64,000 nucleotides of DNA from Sitta carolinensis (Eukaryota > Chordata > Aves > Passeriformes > Sittidae): contig CM063294.1 of assembly GCA_032173965.1 (NCBI GenBank), positions 6,370,452-6,434,451 of the forward strand, written 5' to 3'. The notes under the pieces are model-generated. The model was not told the origin of the DNA, made no database searches, and was given only the letters and a program-made list of their open reading frames with translations. Position 1 is the stretch's first letter; each line of letters opens with the position of its first letter. Position numbers and translations under genes: made by a program. This document shows positions 38,501 through 51,261 of this stretch, piece by piece.

Positions 38501-41500
38501 GTTTTGAGATATGCCCAATTTGTTCTCTTCTGTACCTGTGGGAGAGTATGCAATATATTATCATCCAGAGAGGATAACAACCGTTTAATGTATCCCACTA
38601 TGTACTTCAGTAATTGTATCCAGTGATTCTGCTGAAGGAAAAAATTGAGTTAGTGCTTTCATTTGTGCTGTGAATATGATCCATCTTTTCTCCTGTGTCC
38701 AGGGCTCTAACTGCAATAATTAGTTGGCATAGACCATTTGCAAATTTGAAATGACTGTATTATGTGATTCTTTCTTTGCTTTATCTTTCTGCATATTTAG
38801 ACAGGAAACATATGTCATCAGCTGTGGCTGCAGCTCTTACAAATAGATGACTCTGTCTTTCTGTGCACTGTGGTGCAGAGATATCTCAGTTACAGATGCT
38901 TTGTGGTTCGCAGGCTCTACTCTTCCAAAACTAGTGCTTTCTAAAAGTGGGGAATTAACCTTTGCTTATCACTATTCTCTTTCAGACTATGGTATGTACA
39001 TATAAATGCCTTGACATTGGAATTTAATTATTTTATTTACATCACAAAGTCATAGCAAGCCATCCGTTCACCTCACCTTCCTCCTTTCCACTTCTCTCTT
39101 TTTTGTGGTGCTGCTGATGTGATTAGGCTTATGTTATGGAAAACATTAAAGTGGTCTTGTCCTTTTTAAGCACTCATTTTCAGTTCCAGATAGAAGTGAT
39201 GGTTGTACTTCTTCATGTGAAAATTTCTTGTTCACTTCAGTAAGCCCAAATCCCCGTTCTATGTCTCCAGTGGTACATTGGTGTTAATTACTGCTGGGTT
39301 GGATTCTTTCTTTCTTTCTTTCTTTTGCTTTTTCATTCAAAGGTGATGTTTTTTGGAATCAGTGTGTAGACAATGCCAGCTGGTCTGATGCAGCTCTTTA
39401 CCAAATACACATAATCAAGAAAAGAATCTACTCATATTTTTTATTTTACTATTTACATTATTCATTCTCAGTAGTCAAGGAAATTATATGTTTTTTTCTG
39501 TTGTTTTTTTTTTTCCTTTTAATGATGCACCAGAATTATAATTTTAATAGGTGGAAATTCTATGATTTTGGGGGTAAATAGCTTGCCATTATTTTAGGTA
39601 GCGCTTGAAAGTTTTGAAACAAGTAATTTTGGAATACTTCTAAAATTGCACTTAATTTATTAGGAATATATGAAGAATAAGACCTTGAAACTGATTTTGT
39701 TTGTTTCCTAAATTTCAAAGCTAAATGGCTATAAGCTATTCTGTTCAGAATTTATACCTAAAATGTCAGCTGTAATAATTTGGCTTTGTTTTTCCCATTT
39801 CTTTTATGGGGAGAAATACAGTAACCTCTGAGGTTCTTGAATTTTTAGCTGTTTCTTTCTACTGCGTGGTAGAAATCTGAAGAAATTACGCTGCTTACAG
39901 GCTCAGTTAAAAAAAAAAAAAAAAACCAAAGCAAAAAAAGAAAAAACAAAACAAAGAAAAGACCTTTCAATTTAGCTGTTGTCTAGCTTTGGTCACAGGC
40001 TAGTTGTAGATATAAGAATATTCTGTATATAATGAAATACCTGGAAAGTACCAGCAGCTATTCAAAATGACTTTGCCTGTGAAAGGTCACACTTAAGATA
40101 ATAAATATTCATGTAATTAGGTTATATGTAGCTACAGAGAGTACAATAGCACCAATCACCACAAGTGATTGAAATATTTTCATCAAATTCAGTGATTATT
40201 GAGAGATGAAGAACACTGCCAAGTGGAATGTGTTCTTGGAATACCCCATGGTAGTTAAGAGTGACTGTTCAAGCCATTGGGATCATTTAAATGTCCTTGC
40301 CAAACCCCTGCTTTTTTCTCTTTTGTATGGTGCAGTGTCCCTTGGCAAAGTCTGGGTCAGGTTGCTCCCATTCAGCAGCTTTTTACATCCTTTTTGTGTT
40401 AGGAAAATTATCTGTACATGGCACAGTGAAATAGAGAACTATTCTGCTCTTACAGTTTTCATTACAGAAACAAGACATAAATTAGGAACGACTTTCCTTG
40501 TACACAGTGACACTACCTAAAGTGTTCCTCCCTTTCCCATTTTGTAAAAGTTAAGGCATTAGTGCCAGTATCTTTTCCAAGTTCTGTTTAAAACTATTAC
40601 TTCCTGCTTCTGAATTCCTTCTGAAATTTGGGCAGGATTCAGCACTCATCACCTCTAGTCTTAAACCGTTTTTTCTTGTGTAACAGTGCACACACAGCAA
40701 CATCTGTCCAAAAGATCTCTGGTCTGTAGCAGTGCTTGTTTCCACCCCACAGGTTACAAACCAGAACATTATTATTCACCACATGTGCTCATTTCCCTGC
40801 TCTGCTCTCCAGCAGCTGGAGCTGCAGGTGCTGCTCTGCACAAGGTCCCGTGCAGGGAGAGGCACAGCCCCACGGGCTTCTCCCTGCAGGTGCATGGAGG
40901 GAGAGCCTGATGTTAGAGCTGGGAGCAGCAGAAGCTTTTCCTAACCCAACTCATTGGCTTCTCAGCTTGCAGTGCAAAATTGCAAGTGTTTGATGTTAGA
41001 ACAGATTCTGGGCAAGAGGGAATGGTGCTCTCAGCAGTGTGGGTGCTGCCCTGCCCTCTGGGGCTGCCCTGACCCAGGCAGATGAAGGCTGCTTGCTAAA
41101 AGATCCTCCCTGGTCCGGGTGGCCCAGAGGGGGTTTGTAGCCTGCCTTGCAGACAGTGCAGCCGAGATATGGCACTCTTTCCACCCAGCACGGGGGCTGA
41201 GGGCTGTGATGGTCCCAGCAGCAGAGTGAGGAGCTGGTCAGAGGCTGCCATGGTTAAACTCCTGTGCCTGCTCAGGCACAGCTGCCATCCCTGCAGGGAG
41301 TAGGGATCAAATGGAACCTTGGACAGGCTCGGAGAGAGAAGATCTGTGACTGCTTGTCACTGCCTTAACATATGACATTAATTAAAAAAAAGAAATGGTT
41401 TTGTTATTTTGGACATGACTAAGCTTAAATTAATAGGTTTCTCATCAGAGACAATGAAAAACATTAACTGAGATAATAGAAAATTTTAATATTTACCTTC

Positions 41501-42154
41501 CTAGAGGCTGTAATATCTTTCAATTTCATGTTGTTCAACAATGTTGGAATGTGAAAAAATTCTAGTTTGTGCTTCAAGGTGAGAGACTGTTGACTTGCAT
41601 GAAATAATGAGCTATTCTAACAGACAAATGTCCATCTGTAACTGTGTTGAATTTCAGTTAAAATCAGTTTATAGCTCATTTCATTATTTTCTGCTTTCAT
41701 AAGTGTGACCCAGTGATTATTTCTTCTTGTCTAGTCCTTGTTTAGTTTCTTAAAAGCAAAACAAAATGAGAAACCATGCAGTACATCAATGTGTATATTT
41801 AATTCAAAGACTGCTCCTACTTGGCCAAAGCTACTAGAGCACAAAATATACTAAGAAAAGATGTCTTTCTGTATTGTTCTCATGTTGAATCTTCATTAAG
41901 ATTTCATCAAAAATCCATTAGAATTTTCCTTGCTTAGTAACTGCAACAAGAGCTGTTCTTCCAGGGGCCCAGAAAGTCTGAGGTTCTTGAGGAGCTCAAA
42001 TTCAACCTACCAAGAAGAAGCTGATCAGTGTTTACTCTCCTTTTTCTTTTTTCCCCTTGTTTTTCTTGAATGACCTGACAAGCTACTTCTGTTACATTTT
42101 AGCTTTGTACTTTGTTTGCAATATATATGTGCAATTATTTTTTTAGGCTCTCTT
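35599..42154. other. Unique AT-rich non-coding DNA
   Basis: No gene recognised. A13 at about 36980, a TTTC tetramer repeat at 39304-39326, and A17 (39909-39925) followed by an A-rich stretch to about 39960 are simple repeats. G/C-richer patches lie at 35940-36080 and 40790-41330; their short overlapping frames (up to 85 codons) are not convincing. Confidence 0.55.
39304..39326 (+). repeat. TTTC microsatellite
   Basis: About five tandem TTTC units, short and nearly perfect. Confidence 0.9.
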
Positions 42155-42192
42155 GAAAATGAGGAAACTGAGGTCTCAGGCAAGGAATTTGA
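42155..42192 (+). repeat. MIR-like fragment (tentative)
   Basis: GAAAATGAGGAAACTGAGGT followed by CTCAGGCAAGG resembles the MIR core (ATGAGGAAACTGAGGCTCAG). Only about 35 bases match by eye and the flanks are unrecognisable, so this may be chance. Confidence 0.35.
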
Positions 42193-45100
42193 TTTTGTGA
42201 TGGAAACCTAACCATCAGTTTTTACTTGATGATATTTCATACTTATGGAATGCAGTTCATAGAGAAAAGCAGGAGGTTGAGTGTTTGGAAATATTTCTTC
42301 TATTATATATGGTAACCTTTACTGTAGTATATGGAGTTAGTAAACCAAGCAAACCCATGTGCAGTGAGCACCATAAAATGTGGTTAGATGATGAATAAAA
42401 TGTAAATAATTAAGATGAATATATAGGGCATTTTCATCTCTATGCCAGATATGAAATAAATGTCTTTCCAAAACTGGAAAAAAGCAGAAGTATTTGAGAA
42501 CTGAAAATATGGTGTGGTTGAGATCCCAGGGTCTTCATCCTGTCTGTGTTGTGTTATCCCAAGACTCTGATCTCTAACTGGAGGTCTGAGAATGAGAAGT
42601 TTGGGCCTTTAATCCAGCAGCTATAAAATTGGCTGATTTTGAGAGCTATTAGTCATCCTCTGGGCTCTTTTGCAGCTATTCTTTATGCCAGTTTGCAAAT
42701 TTTTCATCTGTATCTAACTTATCTCACTTGTCATGATGTCTTAATATAGACCAATAATTTAAAACTCACATAGGTGGAAGAACACAGTGTGTAAGCAAGC
42801 AAGAATTTAAGTTGTTAAGAAAGGACAGTGTTGTTGGACACAGTAAGAAGATGACAAATGGAAAGAAGAGGGTTTTTTATCCATGAATAGAGAAATCTTT
42901 CAGCACTGTTTCTGATTATGTATGGACATCTCTTTGAAAAGAAATTAAATAATGATAATCTACTGTTTTTAATGCACTGTTTGTTTTCTAAAGAAAACAT
43001 TGAGAAGACAAAGAGTTGCAGAGACAAAAGAATATTTTATGTCTACTACAAAGAAGAACAGTTTGTGATCTGGAGTGGGATGTTTAGTTCAGACAGAAGG
43101 CATCTGCTAATAGCACAAATAATTAAAGAATATTCTCTTGTAGGTGTTCAGTTAACCAGTCTTTATGAATTTCTCTTTAAGTAGATCTCTGCTTTGTTGA
43201 AAACTTGGAGAGCTTTTGCTTTTTGGTGGTGGTGGTGTGCTAATGAGACATAGCTGCAGGGAAGTGTTGTGGGGGAAGGAAGGGTATTGGGGAACACACT
43301 TTTCATCATGTAGACAGTTTTTACTGTGTGCAACAATTAAAACTGCTTTAGTCCAGAGGTCAACTACAAGGAAAAGTCCCCCAAAACCTTCAACTTGTTG
43401 TCATATTTCAGGAGGCCCAAGAGGAAAAAAAGGCTCCTCCTATTTCAAAAGAAGGTTCTAAATCCAGTCCTTTGGGGTTTGAACAGTCTGAGCTGTTTTG
43501 AAGTCAAAACCCAATGCTTTTACTGCAGAAGAGGTAAACAATATTGGGACAGATATAAATATTCTGTGACTCGAGTGCTAAATGACTTCTGGTTTTGGCA
43601 TGTTTAGATATGGCAGACATTTAAGAAATAAACACTGCCAAGGTCTAATTACTGCAAACTAATTACAGCTGTTGAAGTTGAAGCTCAGGAAGTGTGAAGT
43701 GCCTTCAAGAATTGCAGTTCCCTGGAGATGTGATTAGCTCACAGTGGCCACCCTGGTAGCTCTGTTTGGAGCCTTGTTGTGTGAGGAAAGCAGACAGGAT
43801 TGACAGAAAAACTTGGTTTTATCCGAGTTCCAAATTTTCACGGGCTGATTCACCTGAGTAGAAAACTGACAAACCAGTACAAGAATAGAGTCTCGTGTAG
43901 AAAATTGTAGAGAAAATTTTAGCTATTTACCTGGAAAGTGGGATACAGTCTTCTGCAGTGCTGTATACAGGAATGTACATCAGTGGTTGTTTTCATTCCT
44001 TGGCTGATAGAACACAAGGGCAGTAGTCTTTCAATGCAAGCTTGTGCTTCTGCCCCTGTGAATTAAGTACTGACCTCTCTCTTTGTGCAGAATACTCTTG
44101 GGTAGATGCTTGTTTGCCTGTGGACTGGAGTTTGCAAGCACTTGCTCTGGGGTTTTGTGTTTGCGTGGGATTTTTGGTCTGGTTTTTAAGTTGCTGTCTT
44201 TTAGCATACAGTAAAAGAACATTCAGGGTGAGGACAGAATGGAACTATTCTACTTAACCTGTCAGACTTACTCTTCAGACTGTTACAGAGACAGGAAGCT
44301 TCTGAGCTGAAGGCTTCCTCACATGGGGCACTGATTGCACGTTTGAATTACTGATCCTAAAGCCTCTGCATACTGATAAGGACTTACCCCAGCAGCATTA
44401 CTAAGCATGTGCAGACTCTTCTAATCTCTGCCTAGGAGGAGAAATTTGTTATGAAGCAAATTACTCGTATTCCATATAGAAGGAATAAAAATGAAGCATG
44501 AGCGGAAGCTAGGGGATTTCAGAGATGATAGAATTAGAGATATAGAGATATGATAGATAGAGAATATGATAGAGACTGGAATTTCAATTTGAGTCATTGC
44601 ACTAGTAATTGCTCACTGAAATTTTTTTCACCTTGTTGCTAGCATTGCAAGTAGGTGGGATTTAACATGACCTTAGAAAACCTTGAGAACGATTCTATCA
44701 CCTTCCTGGAATTTAGACTGTCTGGTGGCTAAGTTGGAAGACAGCGTGGGAGCAGAATGGGTCCATGGTTAGAGAAAAATAAAGAGGACTGTAACAAGCA
44801 TAAAGATAATGATCTCCCTTATCTGGCTTTTCATTTTTTCAAGATGTTTTCTATTGGTTAAGCAAGACAATCTATCAGACTTCAAAGCTTATTAGAAAAA
44901 CCCTTCAGGGCTTTTTTGCTTGCTGCATAGTGCTAATGTGTTTTAGAGCTGTTAACTGTCTTGAGTTACATTTGGGCTCCTGTAGTAGCCCGTATTCCTT
45001 ACCTGCAAGATGGTAAATAAACCCTTGTGCAAATCAAGAATTTATAAATAAGGTGACTTAGGATTAGGTTCTACCTTGAGCTTTCTGTTCTAGGTGAGCA

Positions 45101-47829
45101 TTAGTGCAAAAGCACACCATGAAACTGGTAGTAAGGGACATCTCTGGACATTTAGCTGAATAAAAAATTGAAAACACAGAGGGATTCTCTTACTACCAAG
45201 AGCTGAATCAAGATTTGACTGCTCTTTTAACTATATCTGAGAATAAGAATAGGACTAGTTGCTGGAAATACTAGTTTGCTAACACAGGCTCAGTCCTTTT
45301 TTGAGTCTACAGAAACACCATCTTACACTGAGTTCAGAAAATAATTATATTTATAACCTTCTGTAAATAGCATCTAAAATCTAGCCTAGTCTGAAAAGGC
45401 AGCTTTAGGCTTGCTGAGCTCAATAAAATATATGTTAAACAAAATATTGACTGTAATCTGAATATGTTAGGGAAAACTGGACTATTGATCTTTTTTCTTT
45501 ATTTTTTTCCCTAGTTTGATTAGGTGATAAGAGTTCTGCAGCTGCAGCAATGTTTAATTTGTATTGGCAGTGTTATTCCTGCATGAAAGAGGTGTCTGTA
45601 CTCTCTAGGGACTGTGAGATGCTGTGTTTGTGATGCAATAGATACATGTTGGGTATTAAGCCTCCTAGCTCTGTATCTGTGCTTCTAGAAGCATATTAGG
45701 AAACAAGGATTGGAAAAAGCTTCATGGATCAATAAACTATGTTGGTATTGCTGTTTCATAAACTTCAAATCAAACTTTACCTTAGGATTTAACTTAGGAT
45801 TTTTGTCTTAGCTGCTGTACTTGGAAAACTGTTCAGGAATGTCATTGTTCTGAAGGCTAGAAGCCTAGTTTCCAGTCTGAGAAACTAGTCTGAGTTTATA
45901 TGCATTTCTTCATCTACCTACTTTAACCTTTAGCTTAAATTATTCTTTTAAATACCTGATCTGAAGTGCATTTATAGAGAACAGTCATATCCTCTGATGA
46001 GCTGTTCTTTCTTCTCATGTAATAGTCTCTTCATTCTTCTGCCAGTAGCATTTTTTTTCTTTTGCATGTTTCAGTCTCACTTAAGTTTTAAAAGTATGAA
46101 TAACATAATAATGACAAAAATTAATGTTTTTCAGTCTCCCCTGGAAATGTCTGTTTTGATTGTCTCTAGCTGCTCATTTACTTTTTTTACACTTTTATCC
46201 CATTGGTGGCTCATCCTGTGACTGGTGACTAATATGCCTGGGTTTCTTTGTGACATCTGCAATTGATGAGCTTACAGCTTCTAGCAAAATTCCCTGTTAT
46301 TAGTCCTCTGCTGAGCTGAAAGATATTGAAAACTGAGTGTATAAGAGTTGGCCCTGTCATGTTAGTGACCTAGATAATGTTCTTAATTTTGCTTGCAGCA
46401 ACTTTGTAGGACTTTTCAGTCTCTTTATTTGTAAACCTGGGGGGAGGAGAGGGATCGCAGTTCTCTGTTTTCTTAGCTATGGATGAGGTAAGTGAATTGC
46501 ACTGCAAAGAATCAAACCAAAAAGTCAGGACATCCTGAGCTTGAGCTTTTCTGAAGTGAATTACTGTGGAAGTGTCCCACCTCCATCTGCCTGATAATTT
46601 GTAGGAGGTGTGTGGCTCATCAGAACCTTGGAGGTGCCACCAAGGAGGAACTGAAGGCACCTGATGCCTCCCACCGAGGTGGCCACTTGGACTCTGGTTT
46701 ACAACCAATTCTGAGCATTTACAAACTTCGAGGAAATTCCAAGGTTTTAGTTACCACAGTTTATGGAGGTTTGTGACTGAGGACAAAGTATTATTCATTT
46801 TGTATCTATCCTCCAATGAAACATGAAGAAAAATAGAGAGGTTAGCTTCTGGGTATAGCCCTCAGTTGGTTGTTCCAGTACCCTTTGAACTTGTGAAGAG
46901 GGAGAGAAAAGGTGAACTGATGAATATTAATGAGTTTGGCCCATGTTCCTCTTGCATACTGGGAGGCACAGCAACTGGAGTAGGAAAAAAGAGACCGCTG
47001 ATGGGCAAGAACAATGATAAAGTGAGATCTGTGAGAAAGTCCCTGTATATTTTAATTAATTTTTCAGCGATGTATTAGCAGGCCCTTACCTATATCACCT
47101 TCAGCTGGGGCAGCAGTGAAAATTCAGTCATGTTTCCACAAACTTCACCTAAGGCCTTTGTGAATTTTTATTAGCTGAGAATTCCCTGTGCTGGGCTGCA
47201 GTAATGACTGTATCTGCCCTATAACTTATGAACACAAGGGACAACAATGACTGAACACTGTTTGTTTAACTTATTATTGGTAGCTACCTTAATTCCCCAG
47301 AATATTACATCCCACTACTTAGAGGGCATTTGTACAGTGCTGTGTATTTAAGAGACCTCCAGGTTATAATTTTAACAATCAAGTGCACAGTTGGGAAGGG
47401 AAGAAAGTGATTGCCAACCAGAGTATGATTCAAGTGTTTGTTGGTTTGGTTTTTAATAAAACATTCAAGGTCAGAACCATTTTATTTTTTAAAAGAATAG
47501 CAGAGTATCTAAGGACTCCAGGTTCTGTAGGGACAAAGATGTAGGAGATGAAGATCAGGCATTTCAAAAGACTGAACCTGGCAAGATTAACCATTGTGCT
47601 AGTGTCATCTTGTCTCAGTTTATAGGCAAGTTTAGGAGAACACTCTGGAATGAGTGTTTCCTCTAACATAAAAAAAGGTGTTCCAACAATCCCATTTTGT
47701 CAATGAGAAAATGAGTACTAGTGGATGAAAGTGAAAAATCCCAACGGTTTATTGACAAACCAAGTGCCCACATGGCATGGGAAAAAAATGAATAAATGTT
47801 GGTTTGTCAGAACCTTACCCCTGCCCCCT
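42193..47829. other. Unique AT-rich non-coding DNA with a GATA-rich patch
   Basis: No gene or transposon recognised. 44523-44576 is an imperfect GATA/GAGATA repeat. 46440-46700 is slightly G/C-richer and includes an imperfect hairpin, CCTTGGAGGTGCCACCAAGG, plus a minus-strand frame of 112 codons (46370-46708) without recognisable domains. Confidence 0.55.
44523..44576 (+). repeat. Degenerate GATA/GAGATA microsatellite
   Basis: Irregular tandem GATA, GAGATA and ATGATAGA units over about 54 bases. It is imperfect, suggesting an old array. Confidence 0.75.
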
Positions 47830-47970
47830 GAAACAAAAAAAAAAAATCCAAAAAAACAAACCAAACAAAAAAAATCCAACAAAAATACCCTCTAAATAAA
47901 AATGAAAAGAAAAACAAAACCCAAAATAAAATAAAACAAAAATCTACCAACAAAAAAAGAAAATGCCAAG
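47830..47970 (+). repeat. A-rich low-complexity tract
   Basis: About 140 bases are more than three-quarters A, broken by C, CC and T, with AAAC and AAAT units. It is similar in type to the tracts at 9.57 and 23.03 kb. The minus-strand phenylalanine-rich frames read through it are artefacts. Confidence 0.85.
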
Positions 47971-49330
47971 GGAAGAAATAAAAATGAGTGACCACTTTGT
48001 GGGGAGAAGGGAAAAATAAAGCAAAATGACAAGGGTTTTTGTCTCAGGGAATTAAAAATTAAAGGTTCACCCATCAGCTCGGGAAAAAGCCAGCTGGAAC
48101 CTGGTGAATGTTTGATGTTGGTCCCCTCTCCACAGCTGGTGGGTTTAGGGTCCTTTCCTTCACTGGGCTGGCTTCTCACAGTGCAGGGCTGGGATGGAGC
48201 AGCTGCTCCCACCAACCCAAACCAAACAGCTCAGGACTAAAACAGAGGCCTCAAAGGATTGTTGCCACAGAAGGCCAGAGAAAGAGAAAAACACTTCTTG
48301 CCCAAGCCAACAAAAAGCTAAGCTAGCTCAGCACCAGAGAGCCTGCCCAGCACACGGGCACCAGGGAGGGAGGATTGGGAAAGCCCCCACCTAAAGATAC
48401 AGCAACCACCTGTGGGCATGGAGCAGGGCACAAGGGAACAGGAAAGCACCCCAAGACAGCATCCTCAGTGCCCCTTTGGATCATGAATTAGAGGGTTAGG
48501 GATTGAAAAGCACAGTGAGAAGGATAGAAGCAATATATGAAGAGCTTAGTAAGGGAATCAAAGGCAAGATAAAGTGATTAGTTAATTGCAAATTGAGCTA
48601 GTTGAAAGTTAGAGTTAAGACAATATATCATTTACTTGGCTTAGTTGTATTTGTAGAAGCAAGATAAGAAAAATATTATATTGTGGAGATGAAGAAACGG
48701 TGACTGCAGCTGTGCCCGAGCTGTGCAGAACGTGGGGTTGGACTGTGCCCAAGGGACAGGCAGCCCTGCAGCAGAGGCAGGCTGGAGGTTGCCATGTGAA
48801 GAAGACCTCTGGCCCATTTTGAAACCCACTGACTCATTTCAAGTAGAGAACTGTGCAAGAACAGTCAAACTTTAAACTCATTTTAATGCAGAGCAGGGAT
48901 AGATGGGGTCAGGTAGTGAATATGTATAAGCAGGTTGGGTAACTTTATGAATATGTACGGATTTTGCAAATAAATGGAGAACCCAGGCTTTGTGAATTAG
49001 TGAAACAATGCCCTGAAATAAAGCTTTAGTCCTCTTCCCCTGGGGCAAAGGTGAACCAACTTGGCTAAAGTTATACAAAAATTCTGAAAATTGATGTGGT
49101 TTCCAGCACTTAGAGAGAAGCCATAATTGTAAGATCTTCAGTGAAACAGAACAACTTCTATGTTGTTTATTTGAGTAACTACACAAAATTTTATTTTGCC
49201 TCTTGTTTTGCACTAAAGCCATTTCCAGTTCCTTTACTAAGGAACACTCTGGCAAGCCTGTATTGTGAAACAGATGCTCCATGATGTTCCTTGCTATTTC
49301 TAATATGCCAAGGTTCAGGTCTCACCCCTT
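47971..49330. other. Non-coding DNA, possibly old LTR-type debris
   Basis: No gene recognised. 48060-48480 and 48690-48820 are G/C-richer than the flanks, and the AT-rich block between them has repeated GTTAGAG/AGTTAGAG-like words. This patchwork resembles decayed avian LTR sequence, but no TG...CA ends, target duplication or poly-A signal could be paired, so no element is called. Confidence 0.3.
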
Positions 49331-49372
49331 TGGGCCTCTGTCTAAGACCAGTTTCCCCATTTCATGAGAAAC
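49331..49372 (-). repeat. MIR-like fragment (tentative)
   Basis: GGGCCTCTGT, then CAGTTTCCCCATTTCATGAG, resembles the reverse complement of the MIR core region (GGCCTCAGTTTCCCCATCTG), with an insertion of a few bases. The match is short and by eye. Confidence 0.3.
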
Positions 49373-50879
49373 TACTGTACACTTCTAACAAATGTACAAT
49401 CTATCTGGCCTAGGGACATCATCCAAAGAATATTGATTTATTTTTGTGAGGAGACCATGTTAGAAGTATGCCACTATGCCTTGCTGCATTGTCATGCTTA
49501 CATGAGACAGATGAATAATTGTTATTTATAGGGAAATTGCTCAGTAGAAACAGTTCAGTACCACACAGCCACTATGAATATTTCTGCTCTGTAAATCACC
49601 AACTGCAATTTACTCTAAATGACACTGAAATAGTGAAGAAGTTAAAAATTTGGCATGATTTATGTAAATCTTTCAAGTGCTTATCATGTATTAACCACAA
49701 GATTTCTGTGTGATATCTTTATTTGAGCTGCAAGCTTTATTTCAGTATCAATAAAGAAGAAGAATTTTTATTCCATAAAAATTTACCATAGATTGCTGGT
49801 ATGGAAACTTTTCACTCATTGATTATTTTGTAGACAAGTTGTCAGAGACTGAGTTCATGCCTCAAACACTGATATAAAAGAGTTCTGCTCATTACAAAAA
49901 AAAACTGTATAGAGAAGCTACACCCAAAGAAGTCTCCCTGGAGATACCTGACTGGAACTTTGGACTGGAAGTTCAGCCACGTAGATAATGCCATTGATCA
50001 ATCACCTCGGCCTAGGGATAAACAAACAGGGCTGAGGGAGAGGAATACCTCCCCAAGAAAGCAGCAGAGGTGCTTCCCTGGCTGAGTTTGGGGAGACCTC
50101 AGCCTGCAGAGGCCAGGTTTAATCCCCCTGAAATGAGGGGGCAGGAGGTGTCAGGTGTAACAGAGGCAGTGAACACCCATCCTCCCTTACACAAACCTGG
50201 TAATTTTTATTACTTACCAATAAAAATGTACTTGTTAAGGTGATTTCATCGTGCCATTCATGAATCTCACCCTCTATGGATTTTGTGGGAACTCTAAGGG
50301 TCCTTTAACAAAATTGAAGATTGTTTCAAGTGCCATACCATGAAAATGGAGCAGGATTCGATTAATCCTGTGTCACATGGGTGCAGGCAGTGTATTCACT
50401 GCCAATGCTTCACTTTAGGGCCTAAGATCACAGTTAAATCACAGCCAAGACTTTTTTTGTTAGATAATTATTAAGTGGCTGTCACAATTTCAGCAACATG
50501 AGATTCTGTAAAGTGTGTTGCAAAGGCCAGTGATGTTTCAGCCAAAAGAGTAAAAGTCAGTTTATATTCAGCTTTGTATTTTCTAACCCCACAGGAAAAT
50601 GGCACGTAGCTAATGTGAAATCTTTATTACCTTTGTTTGCTTAATTATAATTTTAGGAAAACGAATACTTATTTCTGTTAAGCCACAAAATTTAAACTCT
50701 ATTTTATAAAAAAAAATCATGAAAATGAAATCTAGTTATGGAGCAAAGACAGTAAGGTAGTTGGTTTTGATTTTATTTTTATAATTGAGAAATAAGATGA
50801 TAATTGTATTTGTAGTTGACTAAGTACAAATGTTTTAGACTAGTAAAACACACCTTTGAACTGCAATGCAGATAGATGG
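49373..50879. other. Non-coding DNA; possible degraded LTR at 49.84-50.31 kb
   Basis: TGTCAGAGACTG at about 49840, TATAAAA at 49873-49879 and AATAAA at 50219-50224 are in LTR-like order, and 50020-50190 is G/C-richer. However, the ends do not pair as inverted repeats and no target duplication was found, so an LTR is not called. The rest is AT-rich unique sequence. Confidence 0.3.
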
Positions 50880-50953
50880 ACTCTTCCATTTCATTAGTAT
50901 TCTGGGTGTTTGGGACGTGCCAGCTAAATGCAGCCATCCTATGGGAGCTTGTT

Positions 50954-50967
50954 GTATCCATAGCAAC
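50954..50967 (+). promoter_or_regulatory. RFX X-box-like site
   Basis: GTATCCATAGCAAC differs at three positions from the symmetrical X-box GTTGCCATGGCAAC. The right half-site AGCAAC is intact. RFX factors bind such sites at promoters, notably of ciliary genes. The site lies about 100 bases upstream of a CpG-rich patch, which makes a promoter or enhancer role worth considering, but no transcript can be seen. Confidence 0.3.
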
Positions 50968-51039
50968 GGGGCTGCAGTTCCAGAGAGCTGTGCAGGTCTG
51001 ACATCTCTGAAGCACAAGGTGCTCGCTCATTAATCAATG

Positions 51040-51258
51040 AGCTGCTTAACAACCACGGGGAGATCCTTCCGGAGAAGGCAGAGCAAACTCGGGGGTGATT
51101 TGCAGTCAGTTTTATCTGCTGGCGAATTCGCTGGCGTTTTGAGAGGTCACGTCTTGCCTGCTGTGGTGCCTCCCAAGGTGCCAGCGTGGAGCCCGTCCTG
51201 CCGGGCAGCGCCAGCTCGGCTGGAGCGGCAGAAGCGCTGGGAGTCGGGAGAGCTCTCT
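51040..51258. promoter_or_regulatory. CpG-rich patch upstream of the heptad array
   Basis: Roughly a dozen or more CpG dinucleotides occur in about 210 bases, including TTCCGGA, GGCGAATTCGCTGGCG and GCCGGGCAGCGCC, whereas the flanking kilobases have very few. It is small for a CpG island. A 74-codon plus-strand frame (51037-51261) covers it and stops where the tandem array begins; the peptide is basic and unrecognised. It could be a promoter, a first exon, or simply the array's unmethylated border. Confidence 0.35.
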
Positions 51259-51261
51259 TAG

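Noticed and set aside
39541..39575. ATTCTATGATTTTGGGGG as a CR1 3' terminus
   Set aside because: Only the ATTCTATGAT word matches; no CR1 sequence precedes it.
49839..50310. Possible fourth LTR (TATAAAA at 49873, AATAAA at 50219)
   Set aside because: The signals are in the right order, but no paired TG...CA ends with a target duplication could be found.
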